From Ectobius pallidus (Eukaryota; Arthropoda; Insecta; Blattodea; Ectobiidae): DNA of 64,000 bases. This document shows, one piece after another, positions 43,261 to 54,605 of the stretch. The DNA lies in NCBI GenBank assembly GCA_964059195.1, contig CAXKWD010000002.1, positions 163,562,559-163,626,558 on the forward strand, in the 5' to 3' direction. Positions within the stretch are counted from its first letter, which is position 1; each line of letters opens with the position of its first letter. The notes beneath the pieces are model-generated. The model saw only the letters and a program-made list of their open reading frames with translations. It searched no databases and had not been told where the DNA came from. Both the position numbers and the translations under genes were made by a program.

Positions 43261-44594
43261 TGTGCCCCCTCTGAGGGTGCACGAGTTTACGTACGGGAAG
43301 CTAGCGTACGGTTTTAGAATGTAGATTTGGTTTTGACCATTTTTAGCTAAATCAAGTAAACGCCCTGCTGAACTTTCACACTGTGGCCCATTATCCCCAT
43401 ATGTAACTCTGAAAATTGATTGGACAAAATCTGGAAACCTCGGGTAACTACAAATACCATTAAGAAGCAAGGGTAAGGTTTAATTAACAATTTTATTTAA
43501 CAAACATGGGTATATCTGGTACTGATTATTGATACCTGTATGGTTCTTTAGACATAATAAATATGCAAATAAATTAAATAAATAGTAATAAATAATCTAA
43601 AAGTTAATATATACAAAATGGCTAATTATCCAATTTAAACAGTAGCCAAAAATTACTTCATTAAAATTACTCTGTGCATACACCTTTGTGGCATCCAAGC
43701 TTATTTCAAATTACATGTCAGATTATTTACTGAAAATGTGATCACGCTGTATATGAATTTATATTACTGATTTTATTTTTGAATTGTAAAGTTAAACTCC
43801 ACTCAGGAACTAATTAGTACGAGCTCGTCGTAACACCAAAGTCTAATTCAAAAGAGCTTGCAAGATTATACCAGTTATGAAATATCACTCTGTATTTTCG
43901 TACTTTACTTATGCCATAGATTCTATCTGAAACTTCAAATACTGCAGCATGACATCCAGTTACTGACCACTGCTGGGATTATATTAACATAGCCGGGTTC
44001 AGACATTCTTTACATTACTTGAAAAATTAACCATTAATTTAGAAAAACCTACGAACGTGGTATTAGTTTCAGGAGAACTGGAGAATTGTATTTTAGGCGG
44101 ACGGACGGACGAAGAAAAATGAAACATAATATGAATAAATTACTAATTGTGGGCGAAATTTCTAGAAGCCAAAAACCCGAGAAAATGAATAATCTAAACT
44201 TCAACAAATAAACGAACTATATATACATTACGGCAAATTTAGCAGATCCAAAATCAGGTGAGATAAAGAATTGAACAGAATTTATAAATTGTATTAAGAT
44301 AGAAAAGGAACAATCTCACCGAAACAGCAGGCACGATCCATGGCTGAACTGCTGTACACGCCCACCAAATCACAGAATCAAGCACTACATACTCGCGTTG
44401 TCAGAGGCAGCTCCCAACTGAAGCACGTAAGATCGGCGCTCCAGGGTCTCGCTTCCACGTACCACGTTCAGAAATACCAGACGTAACCGCTGGTAAACTC
44501 GGACGCGTAAAATCAATGATAATTAAAGTTTTTGTGGTTCAAACAAACAACCATAGGGGCGCTTTATACCACTTGAGCCGAATTTCACGGCTCA
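43261..44594 (-). repeat. Gypsy 3' LTR
   Basis: Downstream LTR relative to the minus-strand gag-pol; TG...CA ends. Small open frames inside are also present in the other LTR and are not genes. Confidence 0.92.
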
Positions 44595-46579
44595 TTCTCC
44601 CCCAATTGCCCTAAATAAAGTCGAAGACTTTATTTCAAAAATGCCTTTAGACCTTAACCTCAGAAATTACCCCCAAAAAAACACAACATTTAAATAAATT
44701 AAACACTAAACCCAATCTTTTTCTTGAAAACTGCCGTCGAAAGTTCCTCGCCTTGACCAGTGCCGCCGAAACTTCAGAGACTCTTGTACTCTTCATGAGT
44801 TCCAAACACACGAACCACTCCATTTATTCCTCCCCCCCGGGGTGGGAGATAAACACCAGCACCAAACTGAAGAGAGAAAGACATCCAATTCTTAGTCCAG
44901 ACGCACCGAGCATTTCACCACTGGAGCAGGACTTCCAATATTCTGCAACTCTGCACCACAGGAGTGCCCAGCGAAGACCATGGAACAGCTAGCGGGAAAG
45001 GTTCCCACCGCCCAGCCGCTCGAGCAGGAACTGTAGAGAATAACTGGATCTGATGGACAGTAGCTTTTAAGGGTCCAGAGAGAAACAGTGTCATGGACTT
45101 CTTGTCTCTAGCTAGAAGTTGTGCCGCCAGGTCAAGTTTAATCAAGACTGCGAAGTATCTTCTAGGAGAATCTGTACTGCCACTCGATGGATCAGATAAA
45201 GATGGGCTAACAGGATGGCAAGTCTCGCCGAGGAAAGGCACGGAAGGATAAACTAGAATTTTGAGGCAAAGCATCAAAGGGCACGACAGGAAAATAGGGG
45301 ATGGAAAAAACGATCAACAAGATGAAGTGATCGTAAGATGGCAGTCGGCTGCACAGTAAGTTGCATTTGGGCAGCTCTTATCTGCTGTGTCAGAAATACT
45401 GCTTGCTATAGATCCACAAGTTCTCCCATCCGAGTAGGATCTCACTGTCTCAATGACGTCATGCATGGCTCTTAAAGTTTGCTTTGCCAAATAGCATGGA
45501 AATGGCTCCAATAAAAGTTTTGCTTCAAATTGCATGCCTCAGAGATTCTCTCAGCATGACCAAGACCTGGACCAGCACGCTTCCATGTTTCCATCAAAAG
45601 CTCCTCTCTTCCTGGAATTCCGCTTACTCCCAATCCCAGCAGACATCTCCGCTTATCTGGATGCAGATGCATGTTTCTGCAACCCAGCTTGTAGCTCAGC
45701 AATGCGTCCTCTCTAATAGATGCTTCCTCTTTTGTTACAGGAACCAACCCCAGACGTCTCCAGAGCAGGAACCAAGGTGACGGACACGGCACAAGACGGG
45801 ACTCAGACAGGCAGCCAAGAAGAAAGAGAGGGATAGCCCCCCCCCACATACTAGGTCCACACTAAGTCTGGGTCAGAGTACACGACCACAACAATGTCCC
45901 TTGGGCAGATGACAACAAACTGAAACATAAAATAGAAACCACACAGTATGCGTCCAAGCAAATATATATATATGTTTTGTAACCATACTTTACCTTTAAA
46001 ATAAATTACATTTAAAACAAAATGAGTTGGGAGCTGAAAATATGCTTCCTTGAAACCGATTCGCGAAAAGAACATTCAGTTTCTCCTGAATCCTTTCCCA
46101 CTTTATAAAATTTCAGGTACATCCACCATAACATTTATCAAGAATAAATACCAGCAATTTACAAAATCCAGGTGAGTGATTATCGGGGAGTTTATTGTAG
46201 GGGTCCCAGAATAAGGAAACCAAAAAGTAACGTCAAGGGAATTCCTTTGAATTTACCCAGACAACGGAACAAAATCGAAACGTCCAGCTCAATGGCTTCC
46301 GGAATTACCAGTGAGCCGCCCGCGACGAAATATCTGAAAACTAAACCTCCTTACAGGAATTAGCAGAAGAATATATAAACGTATTCGTGGATCTACCCTT
46401 CCTCCCAGCAAGAAGTAAGAGGGAGCCCAAAACACCCCGAAATATTCATACACAATATAAAATTTTACAAACATTTAAATATTAGAAACACCCCAGTTTT
46501 GTATCAGACAAACAGTGAATTTTTAGGCAAGGCATACCTCATTTAATCTAAATACCCAACTTTAAACATTAGTATCTAC
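44595..46579 (-). other. Gypsy 3' non-coding region, about 2 kb
   Basis: Between the gag-pol stop and the 3' LTR. Minus-strand frames of 120-125 codons (45277-44915, 45849-45472) show no retroviral envelope features and no family resemblance. A region this long without a gene is unusual; it could be remains of an extra ORF or captured sequence. Confidence 0.6.
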
Positions 46580-49500
46580 TTAAGGTTCAAGAAGACCAGG
46601 CTTCAGGTGCGAAACATGGCACCTCCGCCGCGTTCCATCCTGACACTTCTGTAACAAAACCGTTACAGGAGTGAGAAACGTCAAGATACGATAAGGGCCT
46701 ACGAAACGTTCCGACAGTTTTGCTGCCACCTTATTGGCTGCATTGCTCTTAGGGAAATTCTTGACCCACACCGCATCGCCCTCTTTAAATGGAACTGCCC
46801 TTCTCCGTTTATTATATCTTTCCACGGTCCTACCATGGGAAATCTGTAAATTGTTAGCGGCCTTTCTCCACATCTGTTTGACTTGTTCAGCTCTATCTGG
46901 TTCTGGTAACAGTTCGTTGATAGACCATAAGTTAGCCAGCGGATTATTTGGGGTAAACCCCAGCATGAGTGAAATAGGAGAGAAACCATGCGCCTCATGT
47001 CGAGCAGAATTAAAAGCGTATTGGAGCCAGAATAAATTCTGGTCCCAAGACGTCTGATCCTGAGCATGGTAAGCTATCAAAGCACTCTTCAAATTTCGGT
47101 TTACCCTTTCAGCTAAAGATGGTTGAGGATAATACGGAGAGGTGGTACAGTGTTTAATTCCCAGGTCAAAACAAAACTTGCGAAAGGTACCCGAAACAAA
47201 ATAACTGGCATTGTCCGAAACCAGGTTTCTCGGAAACCCAAACACAGAGAAAACCCTCTTCAGACACTCAACAGTACTTCTCGTGTTGGCGTCACGGACT
47301 GGGAAGAGCCAAACAAATTTCGTGAAGGCGTCAACAACTACCAGAATGTACTGATTTCCATTCCGAGATCTGGGAAATTTACCTACATAATCAATGTATA
47401 ACCGGTCTAAAGGGGCCTTGGGCACTTGAGAACTCAGGAAGCCCAAATTACTCGCCTGAGTAGGTTTGGCCGAAGCACAGCGGTCGCACGCTCGAATGCG
47501 TGCCCGGATGTCTGACTCCATACCTTTCCACAGGAAATTCTCACGAATCTTGGCCCTGGTTTTGAAAAGTCCCAAGTGACCTCCCACTGGTGATTCGTGA
47601 AAGAACTTGAACACCATGTCGATCAATACTGAGGGCAAGATAATCTTTCCCACCTGTGATCGACGGTCAGAACTATACAAGACTCCCTTCTTTAGAGTGT
47701 ATCCGGCTCTTTGACGGCCTTCTTGTAAGTCCTTAATAATTGGGCTTAATTCAGAATCGGCGTCTTGGTGTAAAGCTATAGATTTGAAAGCTAAAGGGAA
47801 ATCAGACAGAATCCCACTCACCAAATTACAGTCGCCCAAAGGTAGGTTGACCGCACTACCATGGCTCTCATGAGGACTCTGAAACATTTCTAAGTTTTCT
47901 TCCTCTTTGCCCGTTTCTTTGTTTTCTTGAGAAACAGAAAACATACGAGATAAGGCGTCGGCCACACCATTCTCGGAAGCTCTTATGTGCCGGGCTGAGT
48001 ATTTAAAGGCCGAGAGGCGCACTGCCCAACGGGCAAGGCGTCCCGTAGTCCGGGGTTTGGCCAACACCCAACTCAGTGCCTGACAATCCGTTTCAAGATC
48101 GAATTCGGTATGCTCAAGGTACATCCTGAATTTTTCCACCGCAAAAAGGACAGCCAGTGCCTCCAATTCATAGGCCGAGTACGCTCTTTCAAGACTTGTG
48201 AGGGTTCTAGAAGCATAGGCTATAGGTTTCCTACCCTCATCAAATTTTTGCAACAGAACTGCCCCTAAAGCTACAGAAGAAGCATCCGTCTGCAACACGA
48301 ACCTTTTTGAGAAATCAGGGATGCTAAGGAGGGGAGGATTCATAACCATGTGTTTCAATGAATCAAAGGCCTTTTGTTGTTCTTCACCCCACTGAAACTT
48401 AGTACCCTTCTTCCGGAGAAGATTTAATGGGGCAGCAAGATCAGCCAGATTCGGGATGAAACGGTGAAAAAAATTGATCATCCCCAAAAATCTAGCGACT
48501 CCCTTAACGTCCTTAGGGGGAAGATACTCCCTGATGGATTTGGTTCTGTCAGGATCAATGGTAACCCCTTCTGAGGATACTACATGCCCCAGGAAGGACA
48601 ACCGTGAAACAGCTAGAGTGACCTTAGCGGGATTCACTGTTAATCCAGCTTCCTTCAGCCGCTTCAGAACTAGCACTATGTGATCAACATGTTCTTTAAA
48701 GCTATTGGAATAGATTACCAAGTCATCCAAATAGTGGAACACAAAATTAAACTTAACATCACCAAAAATTTGGTCTAATAGTCTTTGAAGTACTTGGGCA
48801 CCGGTGGCTAACCCGAAGGGGACTCTAGTGAATTCATATAAGTTCCAATCAGTGTTAAAGGCAGTTAGTTTACGAGATTTGGGTGACAAGGGTATCTGGT
48901 AGTATGCTTGGTTCAAATCGAATGACGTAAAAAATTTAGCTTTGCCGAACCAGCCGAAAGATGAATGAATATCTGGTAACGGTACAGAATCTATCTTTAT
49001 TTTCGAGTTCAAATACCTATAGTCAACTACTGGTCTATATTTCCCTTCTCCCTTCTCTACAAGAAACATGGGACTACTATAGTTAGAATTTGAGGTGGTA
49101 ATAACGCCCTCGTCCAACATCCCTTGAATTAATTCTTTCATCACCCTGACTTTGGGAGGAGAAAGTCGGTACGGGGGTCTACGCACCGGAGTAGGATCCA
49201 ATAACTCGATCTCATATTCGAGCAAATTAGTGAGACCCAACTTGGTAGTTAAGACTTCAGGGAAAAGTTCCAAAATCCCACTCAGAATTCCTTTCTGTTC
49301 CGGCGATAAATGGTTCAAGGAAAGGCCCAATGAACTAACGTCCCAACCAGAATCGGTCCCAGTATCAGCAGTTAACAAGAGATCCCCCTTTTTGCAAGAA
49401 ACAGGATCCTCAGTAAAAGATCCTTTATAGAAAGGTATCTTAACCTCCGGGGAAAACTTGAAATAAATTTGCTCCTTAGCGAAATCCAAAATAGCACCTG

Positions 49501-51196
49501 AATCTTCTCCAAATGGAACCCCCAAAATCAAAGGGACAGATAAATGGGGCGCGATCCAGAATTTAACTTTCCATGAAAACCTAGCAATTTTGATTTTCAA
49601 GACAGTCCATCCCAAAAATTTCATCGGTAAAGCATTAGCTACAAGGCAGGAAATCTTTTCATTGTTTAGGGGCGATTTCTTATATTTGTTACTCAAATTC
49701 TTATAAATAAACTCAGACATAATATTTATAGTGGACCCACTATCTACTAGACCAATCATATCCAAATTCCCACACTCTAAACTGATATATGGTAAGCATC
49801 GCCCAGTAAATCCTTGAACACGAGCGGAATACTCAGCGGAATTCACAGAAAAACAAGCAGTGTCAGGATTACTAGGCTGTCTCGGCCCTAAACTGTGAAC
49901 TCTCTGACTATTACCCCGAGGTTGTCTATTAGGACAATTTCTCCGAATATGGCCTTGTTCCTTACAGAAATAACACGACCTGCGCTCTATATAATTGGTA
50001 GAAGTTTTTATTCTCTGTTGATTAATTAGAGGTTCAGATTGAGAAGGAAATCTACTGCAATCCCCATTCCCAGTTCTCAAAGAATCAGAAAACCCCAAAG
50101 AGAGAAATCTAGCACATAATAGGTCTAACTCTTGAAAGGTGGAGGGCTTATTTTCGAATATACACATGCCCCTAGCTTTCGGTGACATGCCGACCAGAAT
50201 GTTTTCAACTATCTGTGCTTCTGAGTAGTCAACACGAAAAACTTCGGCATAAGCCTTAATATCATTAACATAGTCCGAAAAGGCTTCTTTTTCATTTTGA
50301 ACCCTATAATACAATTTGTTCATAAGACCTACGCGAGCTCTGGATGGGAGATAATATTCAAGAATAATATCATGAAAATAATTCAAATCTCTATCTTCTC
50401 TAACCGTTCTAGTGGCTAGCTTTTTCAAAACACCGTGTAAATGTGCAGAGCATAAAGCAAGGATTTGTTTCTGAGAAAATGCAAAAATATCCACTTGAGT
50501 CTTAAGTTCGCATAGAAAAAGCAAAAATTTAATTATTTCTTCCAAAGAACTGTCACTAAAATGTTCCAACCTGTCTAACAGTTTACCTAAAGGGTGGGGA
50601 AGTTTACAAAAATCTTTACTAAGATCAAATTGTAAATTTCTAACAACCGGCGTTGGGGTATGTTGGAGTACATTAGTTACTACTGGCTCATTGTTGAGAA
50701 AAGGGTTTGGAGAATCCCCATTAATAGCTGTAATGACCTCAGAATGATCAGCTTCAAAATTTCTATTCAAATTTTCTGCCAACTGTGATTTGAGCTTATC
50801 CTTTTCCGTCGCGATCTCCATACTGAGTGAGCTTAAGGTCTGGCTATAATCTAGAGAAAGACCAATTTGAATTAAATCAGAAATTCTATTTTGGATATGA
50901 TCCAATTTAGCGATAAGACGTTTTGCTTGTTTTTGTGAAAAACCACCTTCATCAGCAAGTTCGCGACACTGTTGAAAAATCTCTTCCACTTTAGAGACAA
51001 GAGCTTGAATTTCATTATCAGCATTAATATCTTTTAAGTGACTCGGATTAACTGGGGTCGAGAAATTATCTCTTAAAAGTTTAGATAAATTCGCCACTGA
51101 ATCCTCCGAATTCACCTTAATTCCACGGATAACTAACTCATAAATAATGTCAGCTTTCAAAAGAAATTCAATCGGTACATGAATCCTATTACTCAT
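46580..51196 (-). CDS. Ty3/Gypsy Gag-Pol polyprotein, about 1538 residues
   Basis: Gag and Pol are in one frame. I choose the ATG at 51196 (MSNRIHVPIEF); the frame extends to 51319 without similarity. In order: a Gag region with a coiled-coil-like start, a CCHC zinc knuckle (CYFCKEQGHIRRNC), an aspartic protease (GLVDSGSTINIMSEF), reverse transcriptase (YRPVVDYRYLN, FTSFDLNQAYYQIPL, YLDDLVIY at about 48716-48739), RNase H (FVLQTDASSVALGAVL, ELEALAVLFAVEKFR), integrase HHCC (HESPVGGHLG, CDRCASAKP) and DDE core (DYVGKFPRS, LVSDNASYF, SLAERVNRNLK), ending in a short C-terminal tail. Everything needed for reverse transcription and integration is present; no stop or shift was seen. Confidence 0.93.
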   Translation of the reverse strand: MSNRIHVPIEFLLKADIIYELVIRGIKVNSEDSVANLSKLLRDNFSTPVNPSHLKDINADNEIQALVSKVEEIFQQCRELADEGGFSQKQAKRLIAKLDHIQNRISDLIQIGLSLDYSQTLSSLSMEIATEKDKLKSQLAENLNRNFEADHSEVITAINGDSPNPFLNNEPVVTNVLQHTPTPVVRNLQFDLSKDFCKLPHPLGKLLDRLEHFSDSSLEEIIKFLLFLCELKTQVDIFAFSQKQILALCSAHLHGVLKKLATRTVREDRDLNYFHDIILEYYLPSRARVGLMNKLYYRVQNEKEAFSDYVNDIKAYAEVFRVDYSEAQIVENILVGMSPKARGMCIFENKPSTFQELDLLCARFLSLGFSDSLRTGNGDCSRFPSQSEPLINQQRIKTSTNYIERRSCYFCKEQGHIRRNCPNRQPRGNSQRVHSLGPRQPSNPDTACFSVNSAEYSARVQGFTGRCLPYISLECGNLDMIGLVDSGSTINIMSEFIYKNLSNKYKKSPLNNEKISCLVANALPMKFLGWTVLKIKIARFSWKVKFWIAPHLSVPLILGVPFGEDSGAILDFAKEQIYFKFSPEVKIPFYKGSFTEDPVSCKKGDLLLTADTGTDSGWDVSSLGLSLNHLSPEQKGILSGILELFPEVLTTKLGLTNLLEYEIELLDPTPVRRPPYRLSPPKVRVMKELIQGMLDEGVITTSNSNYSSPMFLVEKGEGKYRPVVDYRYLNSKIKIDSVPLPDIHSSFGWFGKAKFFTSFDLNQAYYQIPLSPKSRKLTAFNTDWNLYEFTRVPFGLATGAQVLQRLLDQIFGDVKFNFVFHYLDDLVIYSNSFKEHVDHIVLVLKRLKEAGLTVNPAKVTLAVSRLSFLGHVVSSEGVTIDPDRTKSIREYLPPKDVKGVARFLGMINFFHRFIPNLADLAAPLNLLRKKGTKFQWGEEQQKAFDSLKHMVMNPPLLSIPDFSKRFVLQTDASSVALGAVLLQKFDEGRKPIAYASRTLTSLERAYSAYELEALAVLFAVEKFRMYLEHTEFDLETDCQALSWVLAKPRTTGRLARWAVRLSAFKYSARHIRASENGVADALSRMFSVSQENKETGKEEENLEMFQSPHESHGSAVNLPLGDCNLVSGILSDFPLAFKSIALHQDADSELSPIIKDLQEGRQRAGYTLKKGVLYSSDRRSQVGKIILPSVLIDMVFKFFHESPVGGHLGLFKTRAKIRENFLWKGMESDIRARIRACDRCASAKPTQASNLGFLSSQVPKAPLDRLYIDYVGKFPRSRNGNQYILVVVDAFTKFVWLFPVRDANTRSTVECLKRVFSVFGFPRNLVSDNASYFVSGTFRKFCFDLGIKHCTTSPYYPQPSLAERVNRNLKSALIAYHAQDQTSWDQNLFWLQYAFNSARHEAHGFSPISLMLGFTPNNPLANLWSINELLPEPDRAEQVKQMWRKAANNLQISHGRTVERYNKRRRAVPFKEGDAVWVKNFPKSNAANKVAAKLSERFVGPYRILTFLTPVTVLLQKCQDGTRRRCHVSHLKPGLLEP

Positions 51197-51649
51197 GATG
51201 AAGGATATATAAATACTAACAGTCAAAACTATTTTGTTGTTAGGATAGAATAAGAAGTGCAAGATCAGCGTTAGGTTAGAATAATGAACAAACTGAATAT
51301 TTGCAGATATCAGTTTCAAGTAAGGCTAATAATACAAAATAAGTGAGGTTAATTATGTCAAAACCGGATTTGATGAAGTTCAGAATAGTAAAAGTTACTG
51401 ATAAAGTCCACTGAAATTCTTCAAAATTGAAACGCAGAACTACTATCAATGCCAGAACAAAATGCAGATCCAGCCTACACTGAGGAACTAGATCAAAAAT
51501 CGAGAAGTGGTAACGCATGAGTTTCTACAAACGGAATTTTGAAAAAGCATACAAAATCTTCCAAAGTTTTGTTTAATAAAGAGCAGCAGAGCACAAATTT
51601 AGAAAAATGGGAGTCAAAAACCTAACTACGCTCTGCGGTAACACTTATT
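51197..51649 (-). other. Gypsy 5' leader
   Basis: 453 bp between the 5' LTR and gag, where a primer-binding site should lie. The sequence just inside the LTR reads AATAAGTGTTACCGCAGAGC on the minus strand; I could not match it to a tRNA. Confidence 0.7.
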
Positions 51650-52983
51650 TGTGCCCCCTCTGAGGGTGCACGAGTTTACGTACGGGAAGCTAGCGTACGG
51701 TTTTAGAATGTAGATTTGGTTTTGACCATTTTTAGCTAAATCAAGTAAACGCCCTGCTGAACTTTCACACTGTGGCCCATTATCCCCATATGTAACTCTG
51801 AAAATTGATTGGACAAAATCTGGAAACCTCGGGTAACTACAAATACCATTAAGAAGCAAGGGTAAGGTTTAATTAACAATTTTATTTAACAAACATGGGT
51901 ATATCTGGTACTGATTATTGATACCTGTATGGTTCTTTAGACATAATAAATATGCAAATAAATTAAATAAATAGTAATAAATAATCTAAAAGTTAATATA
52001 TACAAAATGGCTAATTATCCAATTTAAACAGTAGCCAAAAATTACTTCATTAAAATTACTCTGTGCATACACCTTTGTGGCATCCAAGCTTATTTCAAAT
52101 TACATGTCAGATTATTTACTGAAAATGTGATCACGCTGTATATGAATTTATATTACTGATTTTATTTTTGAATTGTAAAGTTAAACTCCACTCAGGAACT
52201 AATTAGTACGAGCTCGTCGTAACACCAAAGTCTAATTCAAAAGAGCTTGCAAGATTATACCAGTTATGAAATATCACTCTGTATTTTCGTACTTTACTTA
52301 TGCCATAGATTCTATCTGAAACTTCAAATACTGCAGCATGACATCCAGTTACTGACCACTGCTGGGATTATATTAACATAGCCGGGTTCAGACATTCTTT
52401 ACATTACTTGAAAAATTAACCATTAATTTAGAAAAACCTACGAACGTGGTATTAGTTTCAGGAGAACTGGAGAATTGTATTTTAGGCGGACGGACGGACG
52501 AAGAAAAATGAAACATAATATGAATAAATTACTAATTGTGGGCGAAATTTCTAGAAGCCAAAAACCCGAGAAAATGAATAATCTAAACTTCAACAAATAA
52601 ACGAACTATATATACATTACGGCAAATTTAGCAGATCCAAAATCAGGTGAGATAAAGAATTGAACAGAATTTATAAATTGTATTAAGATAGAAAAGGAAC
52701 AATCTCACCGAAACAGCAGGCACGATCCATGGCTGAACTGCTGTACACGCCCACCAAATCACAGAATCAAGCACTACATACTCGCGTTGTCAGAGGCAGC
52801 TCCCAACTGAAGCACGTAAGATCGGCGCTCCAGGGTCTCGCTTCCACGTACCACGTTCAGAAATACCAGACGTAACCGCTGGTAAACTCGGACGCGTAAA
52901 ATCAATGATAATTAAAGTTTTTGTGGTTCAAACAAACAACCATAGGGGCGCTTTATACCACTTGAGCCGAATTTCACGGCTCA
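51650..52983 (-). repeat. Gypsy 5' LTR
   Basis: Upstream LTR with promoter for the minus-strand element; equal in length (1334 bp) and, as far as read, in sequence to 43261-44594. Confidence 0.92.
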
Positions 52984-52987
52984 CTGC

Positions 52988-53072
52988 TCTGTCTTTTTCA
53001 TTTCTTCATGTAATCCTGCATTATTTTTCTTTTCCTGCACTCACGCTGATGTTCTGCTGTTGTTTTACCCAT
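52988..53072 (-). pseudogene. N-terminus of element Z protein, cut by Gypsy
   Basis: ATG at 53070-53072 on the minus strand begins MGKTTAEHQRECRKRKIMQD, then YMKK and a stop. The reading reaches the Gypsy target CTGC at 52984-52987. The basic, Arg/Lys-rich start is typical of the unnamed insect family noted for 42220-43260. Confidence 0.45.
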
Positions 53073-53803
53073 TGCGGTCACTGAAGAAATTGATACTCCA
53101 AATAAACCAATAAAATATTACAGATAATTTTCTGTGCCTAATAAAGTTCCAGTATGCCTATTATTCTTATTTTAGTATTACATACCTTTTTTTCAACTTA
53201 CACTAACTAAGTTCATGTTAAGCACTGTTTATTAGTAAGAGGCTCAGTGTGTGAAACAGGTTATGTAATTCCGTCACGACCCTAAATATTGATTTAAATG
53301 TAATCCTGTGAAACAAATGATATGATCTGGTTGTAAAGCAGGCAAAACTAGCTTTGCATACAAATTTTCTCCCACCTACTGCCATTACTTTAATAGTAAC
53401 AGAGAAAAATGTCCGTTTTCGTGACGGAATTACATGCCTAATGCACAGAAACATCCACTATTAATTAAAATACATAAAACCTTTTTAAAATACATGTATA
53501 AATGCATTTAAAGAATCTTAATGAATGCCAGATACTAATTCTATGATTAAATGTTAATTTTTTTACCTTTATTTGAAAGAAAAATATCAATGATAGTGGT
53601 GGAGAAATTCAGTCACATACTTGGTGTAAAAGAGGTTCTTTTTCCATGAGTTCCTAACTGCACTAAATAAAATATATCTTCAAAAAACAAAATATTCCTG
53701 TGAAATATAATCCTTCCCCTACATAAATATGGTTTTACTTTCTAATTAGATTCATTTTTAGAAATCCATGTCCTGGTTGACTTTTTTCTGGAATGGCCCA
53801 ACA

Positions 53804-54370
53804 ACGTATAATTAGAATAGAATTATTCTCATGTAGTTTCCAACAGAGACAATAATCTGTGGCTCATGAATGCTTATATATCTAACGTATAATTAGGGTA
53901 GAAAACAGCTAAGGGATATTTTATAAATTAATATTACATTGTATAAGAATATTACTGAGTATTAATTTGTATTAATATTGTATTAATAGTAATATTATTT
54001 ATATTAATATTAATTTTCTCCTGGCTGTATGGGGTAAGCTATGTAGGTGAAACACGGTCAAAAGTGTAGATCTGTGTACAAATTATGTGAACAGAGATAA
54101 TATAAACTAAGGGATGGTTTGTGAATTGCAGGGCACGGAAAATTTCATAAGCAGCACTACAAAAATAGGGCGCATGATCTTTAAAATTGGCGTCTCAACA
54201 TCCGATAAAGACGCACATACGCAAAAATTGTTTTGCAATGCATTCTACATATATCACACAATATTTCAAAGCATTTTCCCTGATTTTTTCATAAAAAAAT
54301 TAAATCTTCTTGCCTTAACTACAGCCCGCTATTTGCTCAAACCCTCGACCATTCGCCGTTCGCTGTAACT
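53804..54370. other. repeat-copy flank and unassigned DNA
   Basis: 53804-54010 is the continuation of the repeat described at 39602-39855. The remainder to 54370 shows no recognisable feature. Confidence 0.4.
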
Positions 54371-54605
54371 GATGTACAGTCGGTCAAATAAAAAACGTCG
54401 GGCGGTATTTGATTAAGTATCACGAACGAGCATATGCGCATGTACAGGAAGACTTAAGGTTAGGTTCACACACGCCTCTTGTCTATCTATGTATTTTCTT
54501 GATTATTTAGTCAGTTTTGTTCCAAAACAAACATGTATGGAAGGCTGTGGCTATATGCCTCAAATCCGCCATATTCTTGGTTGCAAATTTTTATAATATT
54601 AATAA

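Larger units (their letters stand above)
43261..52983 (-). mobile_element. young Ty3/Gypsy LTR retrotransposon, 9723 bp
   Basis: Two LTRs of 1334 bp each (43261-44594 and 51650-52983) look identical on reading. CTGC is duplicated at 43257-43260 and 52984-52987. On the minus strand the LTR starts TGAGCCGTGAAATTC and ends GGGGGCACA. A polypurine tract ATTGGGGGAGAA abuts the 3' LTR (44595-44606). One uninterrupted gag-pol ORF is present and no envelope gene. All signs point to a very recent insertion. Confidence 0.93.
41318..53799. mobile_element. CATTCC-end transposon Z with Gypsy insertion, 12.5 kb
   Basis: The ends are GGGCCATTCCA on both sides (right end reversed). AACA is duplicated at 41314-41317 and 53800-53803. 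The sequence outside rejoins to match the repeat copy at 36760-36800, an empty site within this window. Motif GTGACGGAATTAC is at 41332-41344, 41511-41523, 41698-41710, 41711-41723 (last base pair changed) and 53421-53433; reversed at 53265-53277. Without the Gypsy element it is about 2.75 kb. Confidence 0.75.

Noticed and set aside
43246..43470. 74-codon frame repeated at 51626-51859
   Set aside because: Lies within the two LTRs; the repetition is due to LTR identity.
45472..45849. Possible Gypsy envelope gene
   Set aside because: Only 125 codons, no signal peptide plus membrane anchor pattern, no family resemblance; codons on both strands are equally open.
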